A stretch of 64,000 bases of DNA from Rotaria macrura (lineage: Eukaryota > Rotifera > Eurotatoria > Philodinida > Philodinidae), in the NCBI GenBank assembly GCA_900239685.1, contig OENT01000657.1:1-64000 (forward strand), written 5' to 3'. The position numbers and the translations under genes are program-made. How positions within the stretch are numbered: position 1 is the stretch's first letter; the number at the start of each line of letters is the position of its first letter. Shown piece after piece: positions 1 to 11,550 of this stretch. The notes below the pieces were generated by a model. That model saw nothing but the letters and a program-made list of their open reading frames with translations. It was not told where the DNA came from and searched no databases.

Positions 1-1023
1 GACTTTTCACTGTAAGCACTTTTAATCGCTTGAATATGTGCGCTGAAAAGCGCTGAAAAGCGACCATTTTAAGCTGTTTTCAGCTAGCTTTTTCGCTGAA
101 ATTTTCACATGGGTAATGTGCCTAGATGACGTTAGATGCTGTTTAAAATGTCTTGCTTCATCAACTCACACCTAGTAATTGCATTGCAAACAAGAAGGTA
201 GCAATACCGCAAATTTATTCACATAAAATTAACTGGTACACAGATCCACTACATATGTACCAGCCACATGACAACTATCGAAACATTTACTTTGATAGAA
301 AACCAAGTATTAAAATAAACATTTCACTAAGAAACGTGTGTCCAAAGTACCCGACAGCTTGTTGGAACTACGTCTATGTTGATGAAACTTTGAGTTTTGG
401 CTACGAACTATAGATGTTCCTTGCTGTTGAACAGTTTTCTAGCAATACTATGTATGATTTCCGAGAAAGATGTATGAAGCAAGTATCTATAACTGGTAAG
501 AATTCACCCAGGTGGAACCAAACGGATGTTTTCAGGAGTGTCTCACTTTGCTAGCAGAGTTTATTATTATTCAGCTGAGTACATGTTCAACTGAGAGAGA
601 GAGAGAGTTCGAATCGAATTAATTCAGATGTAACCATATAGATTCGATTGGATTCTAGAATTTCAATAACTGTGCTTGATTGAGTATCTATCAGTTCAAG
701 AACTGTTTTCAAAATAATGACACATCGTTACTAAACTATCTTTGAAGCTTTAGAAATATTCGACATTCACGAATACCTATTCCACTAACAAGAAATATAT
801 ATTGGGAGGTGGGTGTGGGTTTACGAATGGCTATGCATTGCTTGGGGGTGTCTCCCCATCGATGGAGGTGAAGGTAGTTCCTGCGGCTGCTTGCCACTCT
901 CCTGTCCATAGCTATTCAAACGTTTGCCCACACCTGAATCAACAGACACCACCATATCCACACCTATAGCCGAAGACTAACACCCAACCACATCCTTACA
1001 TATACTAGTCACTATTTCCGGTT
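1..1023. other. Non-coding accessory DNA, left edge
   Basis: No gene is supported here. The first 120 bases carry short direct repeats of a GCTGAAAAGC-type unit. An 86-codon open frame at 153-413 has no recognisable domain and no convincing splice context. A GA dinucleotide run lies at 593-607. A more GC-rich patch at about 800-1000 looks unlike its surroundings and is probably old mobile-element sequence, but no ends could be defined. Confidence 0.5.
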
Positions 1024-1241
1024 CCCAGGTCAATTAAAACGGATATCCGTTACGGACCGTTGAGTGGACGCAGTTATACGGACCGTAACATCATTAAAAC
1101 AGGGCCGTATACGGCCGTATTTTCACAGTATACGATCCTCTATTACTGTGCCCAGAAATAGTACCGTATACGGTCCTATTTTAATGATGTTACGGTCCGT
1201 ATAACTGCGTCCACTAAACGGTCCGTATCGTTCGACCTGGG
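1024..1241. mobile_element. Hairpin (MITE-like) element, CCCAGGTC ends
   Basis: A 218-bp imperfect palindrome. The ends read CCCAGGTC (1024-1031) and GACCTGGG (1234-1241). The inner arms at about 1051-1116 and 1162-1227 are near-exact reverse complements, containing GGACGCAGTTATACGGACCG and its complement. A second short palindrome rich in CCGTATACGG sits within the arms. There is no open frame. No target-site duplication is obvious, so the superfamily is not assigned. Confidence 0.8.
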
Positions 1242-2070
1242 TGGCTATTCTTGTTTCATTGCAAAATATTATACACTAGTGGATTTTGGCAGCATTCACA
1301 ATAATTCTAATAGCAAAAAAGCAGCCTTTGCAAAAGGTACATTCGGTATTTTGAAAATGTAATCGAAAGAAAAAAAATATTAGAAACCCAAAAAGTGCCC
1401 ACCCCAAATACTATCCTATAAAAAAAATTCCAATTCGATCGAACATAGGATCGCTGAGAATCGGGGGCGAAAAAATTGAGTCATTTGTACCCATCGCATC
1501 CCCAATACCTCATACAGACAGCATTTGAGAACTTTAATTCTCGCAAAACTTTTCATATACTCTGCAAGATGTGCCTTCTACTAAAGTTTCAAAATTTTCT
1601 AATGAGTTCATCTCTTAATGCTCAAAAAACGGGGGAAGGAGCGGATGGGGTACCCTTCAGAGTTGTCAACCAACCGCGGAGTTCAGCTGCATGCAGAAGG
1701 CATCGTTTTTCAACAAATGTGTTATAAGATATACTAGTGAGTTTATTGTTAGTTTTTTTCACATTCTGTTCTATGGATTCGATTTTGGAATCAAAGAAAT
1801 GCACATCCCCTAGTGAACATATACTTTTGCTATAGCACGAATTTGTTTCCTCCATACTAATAAAAAATTCGTCCATTTATTATTATCTCTTCTTTATTTT
1901 TCTAAAATGAAGAATTCCTTTATCTTTAATTTACGAACAATAAAGATTTTTAAAATTCTTTAATCTTCATTTTGTAGATATGAAGAATTTATTTATCTTT
2001 ATTTTTCAAATATAGAGATTAAATTTATATTTACTCTTTAACATAAATATCAATAAACATAATGAGGCAC

Positions 2071-2194
2071 CCCAAGCAGACAAGAGTTTGGAAACACGCG
2101 TTTAAACGCATCAAAGGAGAACGCGATTGCCACCCATTTACGCCCACAAATAAAACGCAATAAACGCGTGTTTCCAAATTCTTGTCTGCTTGGG
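2071..2194. mobile_element. MITE family A, short form
   Basis: A 124-bp element with terminal inverted repeats. The left end begins CCCAAGCAGACAAGA and the right end finishes TCTTGTCTGCTTGGG, followed inwards by TTTGGAAACACGCGTTTA on each side. Its left 90 bp match the left arm of the copy at 3800-3993 almost base for base. It is non-coding. The shared ends show that both copies belong to one family. Confidence 0.85.
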
Positions 2195-2553
2195 TACTGA
2201 GTAGCTTCGAATGAAGACGAAGTACACGGCTATCTAAGATAAGACGTATTTCCTTATGGGGGGTTTGTTTTTATATTCTGTCTCGCTTCGTTTCTATCAA
2301 CAATAAACTGGTTTCATGGCGTATGTATATTTCACCTGTATTTTCTTTCGTTCTAATGTCATACATTAATGTGTATACGTTTTCTTCTAGTATCTTCTGG
2401 TACAAATATATGTATATTTGCTTACGGTTTCGTTTATTATGATCTATATTCTTTTCTCGAGAATTCGTTCGTGTTTGGCACTTTCTAGCGAGTTCTCGTG
2501 TTCCACGTATCAATATATATATATCACTGTAAGGTATTTCGAATCAACAAACT

Positions 2554-2656
2554 ATGATGAACTCTGTGGCGACACAACGATATGAAAGCTCATCAGAGTC
2601 CGATAATGAAATGGAAATCAATCAACAAGATATCAGAGAGAAGAGAAAAGTTCGAC
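2554..2656 (+). CDS. Orphan first-exon-like open frame
   Basis: Two tandem ATGs (2554 and 2557) open a frame of 34 codons plus one base, ending at a good donor (C|GTAAGC at 2657). The translation begins MMNSVATQRYESSSESDNEM and continues acidic, then basic (REKRKVR). The composition looks like the start of a real intracellular protein. No downstream exon in a matching phase was found before the repeats that begin near 2950. A possible acceptor near 3283 does not give a long frame in that phase. It may be a gene cut off by transposon insertions, or a chance frame. Confidence 0.3.
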
Positions 2657-2952
2657 GTAAGCTTATTTGTATTGATGACAAACTTTTTCTGATGATCACG
2701 AGTCTCATATGACCAGGAAGCAAGAAATTAATATTTGTACTTACTCAGTTACTTATGCCACTTCACTTTAAAAAAAACTGTATATTTACCTAGATATTTA
2801 CAATACTTTTCCTACAACATCGACCTTATTTACTTGGAGTTAAAATAAAAGACATTGCAAAAATCATTTTTTGTACTTAATATTATGTTCTATAAATAAC
2901 TGAGCAAAAATTATTTCTTTACTTAGCATTTCAATACATGCCTTTTATAAAC

Positions 2953-3150
2953 CGCCGTGTACTGGATCATAACCTAGGTGCTGTATCATAACAGTGGTTT
3001 TTATTGCAGCGGTTATTACCGGTTTTAGAAACCACGGTGTATTGTATCATAACCGCGGTTTTGAAGATACGAATAGATGGTCTGACTCCCGGTACTTTAA
3101 AAAACAGCCCTAAACCGCGGTTTCGAATACCGTTACCTACCGCGGTTTTT
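2953..3150. repeat. CCGCGGTTT-rich repeat cluster
   Basis: Several copies of a motif close to AACCGCGGTTTT, in both orientations, and three variants of GTGTATTGTATCATAACC lie within 200 bp. The layout is an imperfect inverted repeat. Open frames across it on both strands are by-products of the repeat. Confidence 0.55.
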
Positions 3151-3799
3151 ATGAATTTTTTTTTCCGTTGGTACATCTACATCCTTTATAGTTCTTGTTC
3201 GATAAGCTATATCCGATGTCCAGATGTTATCTTTAGGATCCTTGGATTATAGTCTTCCAACTCGTTACTTCATTTTGCTACAGGTGAAGCTGAACACTAA
3301 TGATGGAGACGGCACATTGCATCTTCCTAACGGCTCAGCTAGAGCTTTCCACTTTCGCTGTTGGACGAAACCCTGTTAAAATGCGTGTCTTCACACTGTT
3401 AGTTGCCAGCTTTTATCCACTGTACATTAGAATTTTCGACGTGAACATGTTCGATCAGACAGCAGGTATCTCTGCTCCTGGCGCGGCGGCGGGAAAATAA
3501 CACTTTTCAATGCAGAATTGACTGAAATATTACTAAAGACAAACTACAACTTTCTTTCGCACTTTCAATATTGTTTCTTGTAGCCACTAACCTCGGGTGA
3601 TTCGGGGATAGGGAGATTTCACAAATTTTCAAAGCCTTTCAAAATACGTTTTCGATTTGGAGTACTCTCCCATGTCGTAATAAAGTGTCCCAATGCTGTT
3701 GTAGGTACTAGCTACGTCGAGGTCATTTTGAGGAACAGCTATTTCGCTGATTTGAAATGATCGATTCTATGATTCAAGGGCTTTCGAGTACTTGCCCAA

Positions 3800-3993
3800 C
3801 CCAAGCAGACAAGAATTTGGAAACACGCGTTTAAACGCATCAAAGGAGAACCGCGATTGCCACCCATTCACGCCCATAAATAAAACGCAATAAACGCGTT
3901 TTTTGTGTTTTATTTATGGGCGTGAATGGGTGGCAATCGCGGTTCTCCTTTGATGCGTTTAAACGCGTGTTTCCAAATTCTTGTCTGCTCGGG
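3800..3993. mobile_element. MITE family A, full hairpin (snap-back) form
   Basis: A 194-bp, nearly perfect palindrome. The left arm starts CCCAAGCAGACAAGAATTTG and the right arm ends in its complement, with about 85 bp of stem and only a short loop near 3895-3910. The left arm matches the element at 2071-2194, but here the whole arm is inverted instead of only the tip. A diverged third relative is visible at about 5150-5240. Confidence 0.88.
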
Positions 3994-4099
3994 TGATAAA
4001 CAAGATGAAGACAAGCCGCTAGCTTTTGAAAGTGACTTCTTCTTATCCATAACAGTCGTATATTTTTAAGAAATAAGAAGAGAAAATAAAAATGTAGAA

Positions 4100-4718
4100 C
4101 CCATGTCCCTTGAATCGGCTAAAAATTGTCGATTAATCGCGATTCATCGAAACGATAATCGTGCGCTGAATTGCGATAGAATCGCCGATTTTTCCCGATT
4201 ATTTTAGCGATTTTTACGATGAATCGCGATTTTATGTTAGATGTAAACGTCTGTTTACTGATATTATCTACTATTTCATTGGTTCTTTTGGAGACACAGA
4301 TTTGGATTTTTTCTTTAATTTAATTCCAGCTTTTTCGTTATCAGGTCTATCAGATCGTCCGATCTGTCCAACCTTGAGTTGGTCAAATTCTTACCAGACC
4401 ACTTCAGTACTGTCCTCTCCAGATCATGGATCGGGATTGGCAATTACTTGATAAAAAATAACCAAGATATAATTTATCAGAAAAGAATATTTCGAAAACT
4501 TATTTGTTATCCATTGAACGGCATTATTTATATATGCTTGTTTATTCATAACAAAACGGTGAATGAATACTTGCCATGATTTATCAATGATTTTTGAAAA
4601 TCAGCTCTTCTTCCATAATCGTGATAAAATCAGAAATAATCGCCGATTACGATAAATCACGATTTTACGCCAATATTTTAGAAAATCGCGAAAATCGCGG
4701 CGATTTTCACGACATGGG
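4100..4718. mobile_element. Possible element rich in GATT/AATCG motifs
   Basis: Bounded by CCCATGTC (4100-4107) and its complement GACATGGG (4711-4718). Both end regions, 4110-4235 and 4615-4710, are dense in related words such as ATCGCGATT and CGATTTT in both orientations. The middle is ordinary AT-rich DNA with no recognised coding frame. The 8-bp ends are short, so the boundaries are tentative. Confidence 0.45.
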
Positions 4719-5149
4719 AAGTTACCAAAATCATGATCAAATGAAAATGAAAATAGTGCGTCTGTCGCTCCATGGATATATATATGTGTACACTACTGAA
4801 TTTCGTATTGATTTAGTTGGCATGTTTCTCTGTTTTCTTCCGATTGGTTGCTATATAATTCAAGAATTTTTCATCTCAATCCTGTTAGTTTACTTTAATA
4901 TGGCGCTGCTGATGCCACACAAGCGAAATCTTTGTGCACATTATAAAAATAAAAAGTAAACAAGAGAAAATTTGAGAGCTTAAAGAACGAAAAATTCTTA
5001 ATGGGACTTTGAGAATGTTCTCTTTTGCAGATTCTGCTCATTTTTGATTTAGTTATCAAGCTTTCTTATGCATAAATTCAATATGTTATTATAAGTTGTT
5101 TATGCATATCTATGTGTGTCCCACCACAGTAGTCAAACGTTTGGAATAA

Positions 5150-5240
5150 CGTCTTTAAACACTCAATCGGGAACGGCTATTGTAAACCATTAACACTCAT
5201 TAAAATAACGCAATAAACACGTGTTTTCCGCAGAATTTTC
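5150..5240. repeat. Diverged relative of MITE family A
   Basis: Aligns by eye with the body of the elements at 2071 and 3800. The shared order includes a TTTAAAC core, a GAAC/CGGCTATTG-like block, then AACGCAATAAACACGTGTTTTCC. The outer CCCAAGCAGACAAG ends are no longer visible. It is read as an old copy. Confidence 0.5.
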
Positions 5241-5347
5241 ACTTTGAGAGTGTAAAAACGGGCGAAAATTCCAATTATGAACGTCTAAGCACATTGTTTC
5301 TATAATTATAGTTTAGTTGTGAAGTTAAATGTGCAGGCGTGAAGAGC

Positions 5348-5636
5348 CACACTCTAAAAAAAATAAGTACTTTCCTGAACCCCTAAAAAGGTTCGGCAGA
5401 TTTGAAATAGCATCCAAATGACCAGAAATGCTTAAAAAACGATTGTTCAGTTCTACGAAACTTTAAAAGGATCTTCTCATGTGCGCGTGGGCCGAACCCT
5501 CTTCTACGAAACCTTTTTTTAAGTTTCGTAGAACTGAACAATCGGTTTTTAAGCCTTTCTGGTCATTTAGATGCTATTTCGAATCTACCGAACCGTTTTA
5601 GGGGTTCAGGAAAGTACTTATCTTTTTTAGAGTGTG
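5348..5636. mobile_element. MITE family B, CACACTCTAAAA ends
   Basis: A 289-bp inverted repeat. The left end, CACACTCTAAAAAAAATAAG, is mirrored at the right end. The arms (about 5348-5465 and 5520-5636) share blocks reading AGTACTTTCCTGAACCCCTA and GTTCAGTTCTACGAAAC and their complements. The loop at about 5470-5515 is unique. There is no coding frame and no clear target duplication. Confidence 0.82.
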
Positions 5637-5884
5637 CCCGCACACACGCCCACACAATTCATTTCGCTGTTGCAATATAACCATTTCTACTTAATGGGAG
5701 TTACGGTGCTACGGCAGTAACAAATGTTGTATCAGCATCAATAAATTCTATGTCAGGTTGATCATCGTTGGTAAAATTCATAAATAAAATGAGTAGACCA
5801 AAGTAAATTTCTGAATAGCATGCAAGCAGTAGAAAAATGTATGGATGCATCAAAATACAATCGATAGTGGTGGCGATATCAATA

Positions 5885-7749
5885 ATAACAAACAGGGGCG
5901 TACCGAGCCACTGATAGTGGGGGGGCGTAAATTTTTTAAGCGGCTAGGGAGCCTGGATTTCTGACTACGTGGGCTCCCCCCCCCCCCTCCCCCGAAAAAA
6001 GTATTCAAACGATCTTTTATAGTATAAAATTCTTCTATTTATTCGATGCGAATTTTTTTCCTCACTTTGTTTCCTCAAACCATAGGCTGTGCTAAAAAAC
6101 ACAAAAACAAAAATATTATTTTCAACATTTTCAAAAATTGTTTTTCGAGATGGATAGATCTAAATGCATTTCTAGATGCAATTTTTCGTGTCGATTACGA
6201 ATTCAAATTTTGCATTTCCCTTTAAAAATATTAGGTTTTCACTTGGAAACCCAGCTGTAAAATTTTCAAAAATCTTAATTTGAATATCCTGACCAGAAAA
6301 TTTTCAAAAAATGTTGAGTGCCTTATCGTTCGATACAGAACTTGCTTCTCTACAAAACGACTTGTTTAGCTTTTGCTATTATAGCTAAGGGCAATTTCTA
6401 AGTTGTTGTACAGTTTTCAAATTACTGTAAAGTTGATGAATTCCAGTTTCGATGTAGCAAGTTGATCCTTACATAAAACGATTTACAAATGCCAATGACC
6501 AATATGTATAAAAATTAAACATTTCTTAGCACGTTAAATGCCTAAAATTTGATACACAGAAACAGTGTGATAGCGTTTCGTTTGTTTTTGCATTTTCTAT
6601 CCGAGTAAGTGTTTAGGAAAAAATTATTTTACTACTTGAAAGCCCATTCAATGTTCTATAAACCCGCCCTATAAGCGTTTGATTAGAAGAACTACTTTCT
6701 CAAAAAATACTAGGTTAATAGACGGGACTAAAGAAAAAAGGTCATTTTATATAAGAGCGTTACAGTACTGCACAAGCTTTCTGAAAGATCGAAGATTCCA
6801 CAAGAAACATTAATCTTTACATCATTTATAAGATGGTGTTTGAAAGTGCTTTCTATCTCCCTCAGTTTCTGAGATAATTGAAAAAATTGTTTCAAAAACG
6901 TATTTCTGTGACGTTTGAACAAGTAGATTAGTAACTTATAAAAATGACGACAAAAGAAAAAACTACAGTTTTCAAAAATCTGACAATTGTTTTTGAGGGA
7001 AATACGTCTTAAATTTTATCTCTGTTAGTCCGGTAGTTGCAAAACTGATGGATATACGTTTTATATATTCTCACCATCAGGGGCATAATTCGGTTCTCAA
7101 AGCAGGGGGTCACAATATGGATAGAAGTAACATTTTTCTATCTTTGGACGAAAATTTCAAAAGCAGGGGGGCGTAGTATCAGTAAATTCTAAAAGCAGGG
7201 TGCCATTAATCTTCCATCGCCCCCACCCGCCCAGTACGCCACTGACAGTATATTCGAAAATCTTTTCTTCGCTAGATTTTTCAACTAAATAAGTCAATTT
7301 AAACCAAAATAACATTAATCTATCCTAAGCATGAAACGAAAATTTTCGTCGGATCTGACGTACACAAACGTTTTTATCGTTTTTCTTACTTAGACTAGTA
7401 TACGATCTGTGTAGAAAAATTGAAGCCAATTATGTGAATTAGAGGTTAGTGCTTGCAAAGGCTTGCTCGAACTTTTTCCGAGGAACAAAAGAAAACATTG
7501 AATAAATAAATAGTTTTAAAACCAGTACATTCTGATGTCATATTCTTATACGTAGATAAATAGCGAACTTCGTCATATAAATATTTGTTAGATTTTACAG
7601 TCAGTCAAAGCAGTAGTGTAAGAAATACAAAAAGGTTTTGTCACTAAATCCCAAAAAGTCGAGGGGGTGTGAGTGACATCAGTAAATTCCAAAAGCAGGG
7701 GGGCGTAACGCTCCCCCCATTCCCCGGCCGGTACGCCCCTGATAACAAA
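5885..7749. mobile_element. Non-autonomous hAT-type transposon with 8-bp TSD
   Basis: The element spans 5893-7741 (1,849 bp). Its ends read CAGGGGCGTACCG on the left and CGGTACGCCCCTG on the right, a 13-bp terminal inverted repeat. It is flanked by identical 8-bp direct repeats ATAACAAA at 5885-5892 and 7742-7749. CAGGG-type ends with an 8-bp target duplication are characteristic of hAT elements. No frame inside is long enough for a transposase and none resembles one, so it is a deletion derivative or MITE. A second pair of related ends (CAGGGGC at 7078, GTACGCCACTG ending at 7244) and several copies of AAAAGCAGGGG inside the right half suggest a related element inserted into it. Confidence 0.85.
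7078..7244. mobile_element. Related hAT-like fragment inside the larger element
   Basis: It begins CAGGGGCATAATTCGG and ends GCCCAGTACGCCACTG, resembling the ends of the surrounding element. The body carries AAGCAGGGGG words also present near 7690. No flanking 8-bp duplication is visible. It could be a nested insertion or an internal duplication of the right end. Confidence 0.5.
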
Positions 7750-8000
7750 TTTGAGTTTTTACAGGAAATGAAAGCCTAATTAAAATCAAAGATGTGAATA
7801 AAAACATACGTTATCGTGTACCTCTATTTTGTATTTTTCTTACTTTATATTTATTTTTGTTATATTTATAGACCTTATTGCGCTAGACACTCCAATGATA
7901 TCAATAGTATCCTTTCTTTTTATTCAGTTCCTTTCCTTATACTAAATCATATGTATTTGAAAGGGTTAATAATCAATTGAAGCACGTTTTAAAAAAATCG

Positions 8001-9014
8001 TCGAATAATAAACCCTAGGAAAGGGATCTATGCCAGTCTTAAACTGTTCATCTTATACTAATAAGCCCTTTTATAGTTTATTGTCAGCTTCGTAAACCCT
8101 TTAAGAGTTTACTATACGTTGCATTTTGAAAACCCCTTTAGGGCTTATTTTGTTTCCTAAATCCTTCTTAAGCTCATAAATCCTAAAAGGCTTTTGAAAG
8201 TGCAACGTATAGTACACCCTTCAAATTGGGCTTAAGTGGTCTAATAAACGCTTCCAGAGTTTAGGAAACTGACAATAAACAGTAAAATGGTTTATGATTG
8301 GCCTAAACCCTTCCTAGTGAAAAATTGTTAGATCTATGAGACTCTATGAGATTATCATCGGAGTTTTGGGCAACAAAATGATAATTATAATCGATTGAAA
8401 TTTTCCGAATCCAAGATAATTTGATTTTTAATCAATAGTAACGTTTTAAATCCCCAGGTGAATGAATCCCATACCGAATCCGATCGGATCCTACGATCCG
8501 ATGAAATCTTATGGGAATCCGGGTTGTGGAAACAGTAATGGATCCGACGGAAGTAACTTATTTTCTTATTTGAGTACGAATTAGCATTTAAACCCAACAG
8601 TAGAGGTCTGTCTGATCACACGATGAAATCCAATCGGATTCCGATAGTAGGATTCGATAAAATCCAACACTAGGGATCCGAATCAGGAATCGCAACCAGG
8701 AATCCGATAGGATTTCGTCGGATAAGTGAAACTCCGATAGAAACATGATCGGATGCCTGTCGGATCCGATCGGATCCAATGGTCGGAATGATTCTTCTGG
8801 GTCAACTATAATTTTGATTTGAAACAAGTTTTACTTGATTTGAATCAAAATTATACTTGATTTACAAGATTATTTTTGATTATAAATCAAATTATCTTCG
8901 ATTTGGAAAATTTAAATCGATTATAATTATGATTTTGTTGCCCGAAAATCCGATGATATCTCATAGAATCTGATAAATTTTCACTGGGTTTTCTTAGGGT
9001 TTATTATTCTACGA
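8001..9014. mobile_element. Nested foldback elements
   Basis: The outer arms are 8001-8026 (containing AATAATAAACCCTAGGAAAG) and 8991-9014 (its approximate complement). In the left part, a second hairpin pairs 8070-8133 with 8191-8287 (TTTATTGTCAG and ACTATACGTTGCA blocks). An inner element occupies about 8313-8988, with ends CCTAGTGAAAAATT and AATTTTCACTGGG. Its arms pair over more than 100 bp, including AATCGATTATAATTAT and its mirror. The centre (8470-8780) is packed with GGATCCGATCGG-like words in both orientations. It appears to be one foldback element inserted into another. Open frames here are repeat by-products. Confidence 0.7.
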
Positions 9015-11550
9015 TTTATTAACGCCGTAATAAAGTACTCTATTTCCATATTCTCTTCATAAATTTAATAGTTAACATAATGATTTCAAAAATTCACGAC
9101 AACATGAAGACATTCGTGCGTTCTCGAACATATAATAATTATAAATTGTTGTTATCATTGCATTAATTTATACCTCGGATGTGTAAAGTTCGATATTTTA
9201 AGCCAAATTTTGTCAAGTAGAATTGAATGCTAACAGATACTCAAAATCTCACTAGTGGGATCCACGATCTTTGAAGAATTTTGAGTCAAACAAAAGAAAA
9301 ATAAGAAGGGTAATTTTTCAAAAACGGCTATGATGCGAGTGTGGTCAGATTACATTTAGTATACTCTATATTTCAGTATATAATTTTACACTGAATGTTG
9401 AGTATAAAAGGAAGAAAAACAGATTGATATGAAGTAAAATTTTCAATATAATATAGGTTTCATAGAAATGATAATACTTCATCAATCTTTCATGATGATA
9501 ATAAATCTTTTGGAATAAACAGTCCTGGAACCGGTCAGAAGAATACCGGGGACTCACCAGTTGAAAAAGAAACATAGCTATATTTATTTTCTTTACTTTA
9601 TGTAAAAAAAATTGTTGTTTCAAGTTTTTTCCATCAAGCATGATGCTGATAAAATATTTTTTTCATCAGGGCTGAAACCAGACCTGTTTAAAATATCGAT
9701 CGGGCCTGTAGAGGCTGTAATTTCACTGATTGAAAAGTTTGAAAAATCTATTTGATCAACCCTATTTTTGGCCATAAAAACCACGATGTCTCTTTTTTTT
9801 GTATCAGAAATGCAAAAAAAGTGTTCAAAACGTGTTATTTCAATCATTTTTCTACCCATGTTGTGAATACCGGATCATCTTTTCCGGTAAATCGTGGCAT
9901 TTGTCTTCCCTTCAGTAAATACACTGATAAAGGAGCCGGTAACCAGTCCGGTAAAACCACGGTTAACCAATAATTGTCTTGCCGTTTTTATTACATGAGT
10001 GAGATTCTCTTTAAAAAGATTCATTATGCTAAGTGTCTTTTGCATTTGATCCTAAACTACTTGATATGGTGAGTCATTTTTCTAAAAATTCGACATTTTT
10101 CTTCCGATACTGCCAGAATTTCAGTGGTAAGACATGCGACTTCAATCGATCAGCTCACCGACTGGACCGTTTTAAAAATTTCTTGCCGGTTTCAGTTGTG
10201 CTTTCGAGTTCTTATTCACAAAACAAAAATGCTCCATGATTCGCAAACATCAGGAATGTATTTTCTAGAATTCCACTCCAACTTGAATTACAATTCGTCA
10301 AGAATTGAAATTCTTCTAACTATATTTTTAAATACTTTTCTTATGATTCAATGAAAAAACTGTAAATCTTAATCTATGATTTAAAGAGTCAAATCTGACT
10401 TCATCGTTTTTCCCCGTGTTTTCCGAGATCTGGGATGATTTTGACGCTGTCAGTTATTCGGTATGCTGGATTTTCACTGGTTCAAGAGCATTCTGTAACC
10501 ATACCGGTTTTTCGATTTCTTTCCGGTTCCAGCTCTGTTTTATTAGGTGCTTTTGGTTCCTCACTGTTTCACTTTTGGTCTTACAAGTAGAATAAAATCC
10601 TGCGATAGGTATTTTTATTTTAAAACTTCGTTTCACTCTTGAGTATACGTATTCCTAAACTTAGTAACATCATGAAAAGTGTTTTTCAAGAAAGATGTAT
10701 TGCATAGTAAAAACTAAAATACGCAAACCGACATATTTCGAGGAAGGACAGTGGTTCAAATGATGTTGACAAGTCTACGACCAAACTTCGATCGTTGAAT
10801 CAGTCGATTTATTTTCTCAAACTCAGCCAGTACTCTGAAATTTCGATTTATCCAATGCGGAAATTTTTTTCCCAATGGAAATGAGCTATCTACCTCGAAT
10901 CGTGTTCGAAAATTTAGTAGTGGCATAAACCAAGAACATAGTTCAGAAGTTATTTCCTATTTTTTTGATAATAGTCTATGCCCAATTATGAAATTTCTTT
11001 TGCGATCTATTATTCAGATACGGATAAAATAAAATTTCGTGAAGACGAAGAAGCGAATCTACTTTATGGGGAAACATTTAGCAGTAGAATGTTATAAATA
11101 TATTATCGGACTGATTCTCCAAGTTTATCCTGCCAACTTTTATTTGATTACAAGATGTTACTAATTCTCTGTCAGTACGATGTTTTTTAAAAGCTCGTTT
11201 CAAATTCGACACTGATCAATCATATAGAAAAAATCCATCATAGTGAATAAATAAATGTTTCCAAAAGGACACAAATAAAATATACACATTATACAATGTA
11301 ATGTAATTTATTTTTCCATTTCAACTGATAGAATTCGTCTCATAACTATTGTGCGTCTTTTCTTCATCCATCTTTTTACATTCTCTTCTCACGCCTCTAC
11401 ATCATTATTTGTCGCTACAAGCACAGAATAAAGTTACGTGATTGACCGTATCTTTTTGTGCGTATGATTCATAGTCTTTCCCAATTGTTCTTCGTTACTG
11501 TCTGTCGTCATTTTCTTTCTACACTATTCATTAGTTTCTTAAACAACACA
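9015..11550. other. Non-coding region before cyclin T
   Basis: No supported gene. The stretch 9520-10540 has many CCGGT words (for example ACCGGTCAG, TTCCGGTAAA, GCCGGTAACC, ACCGGTTTTTCG), suggesting an old, eroded repeat. From about 11,000 on, the DNA is AT-rich and unique-looking and should include the cyclin T promoter and 5' UTR. No TATA box or other motif can be assigned with confidence. Confidence 0.5.

Noticed and set aside
590..640. tRNA-like GTTCGAATC box near the left edge
   Set aside because: The motif is isolated; no acceptor stem, anticodon arm or A box could be folded around it.
2967..3252. Frames on both strands across the CCGCGG repeats
   Set aside because: Palindromic repeat composition opens both strands; no domain or splice support.
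6728..6922. 64-aa minus-strand frame inside the hAT-type element as transposase remnant
   Set aside because: Too short and without any hAT dimerisation or zinc-finger motif.
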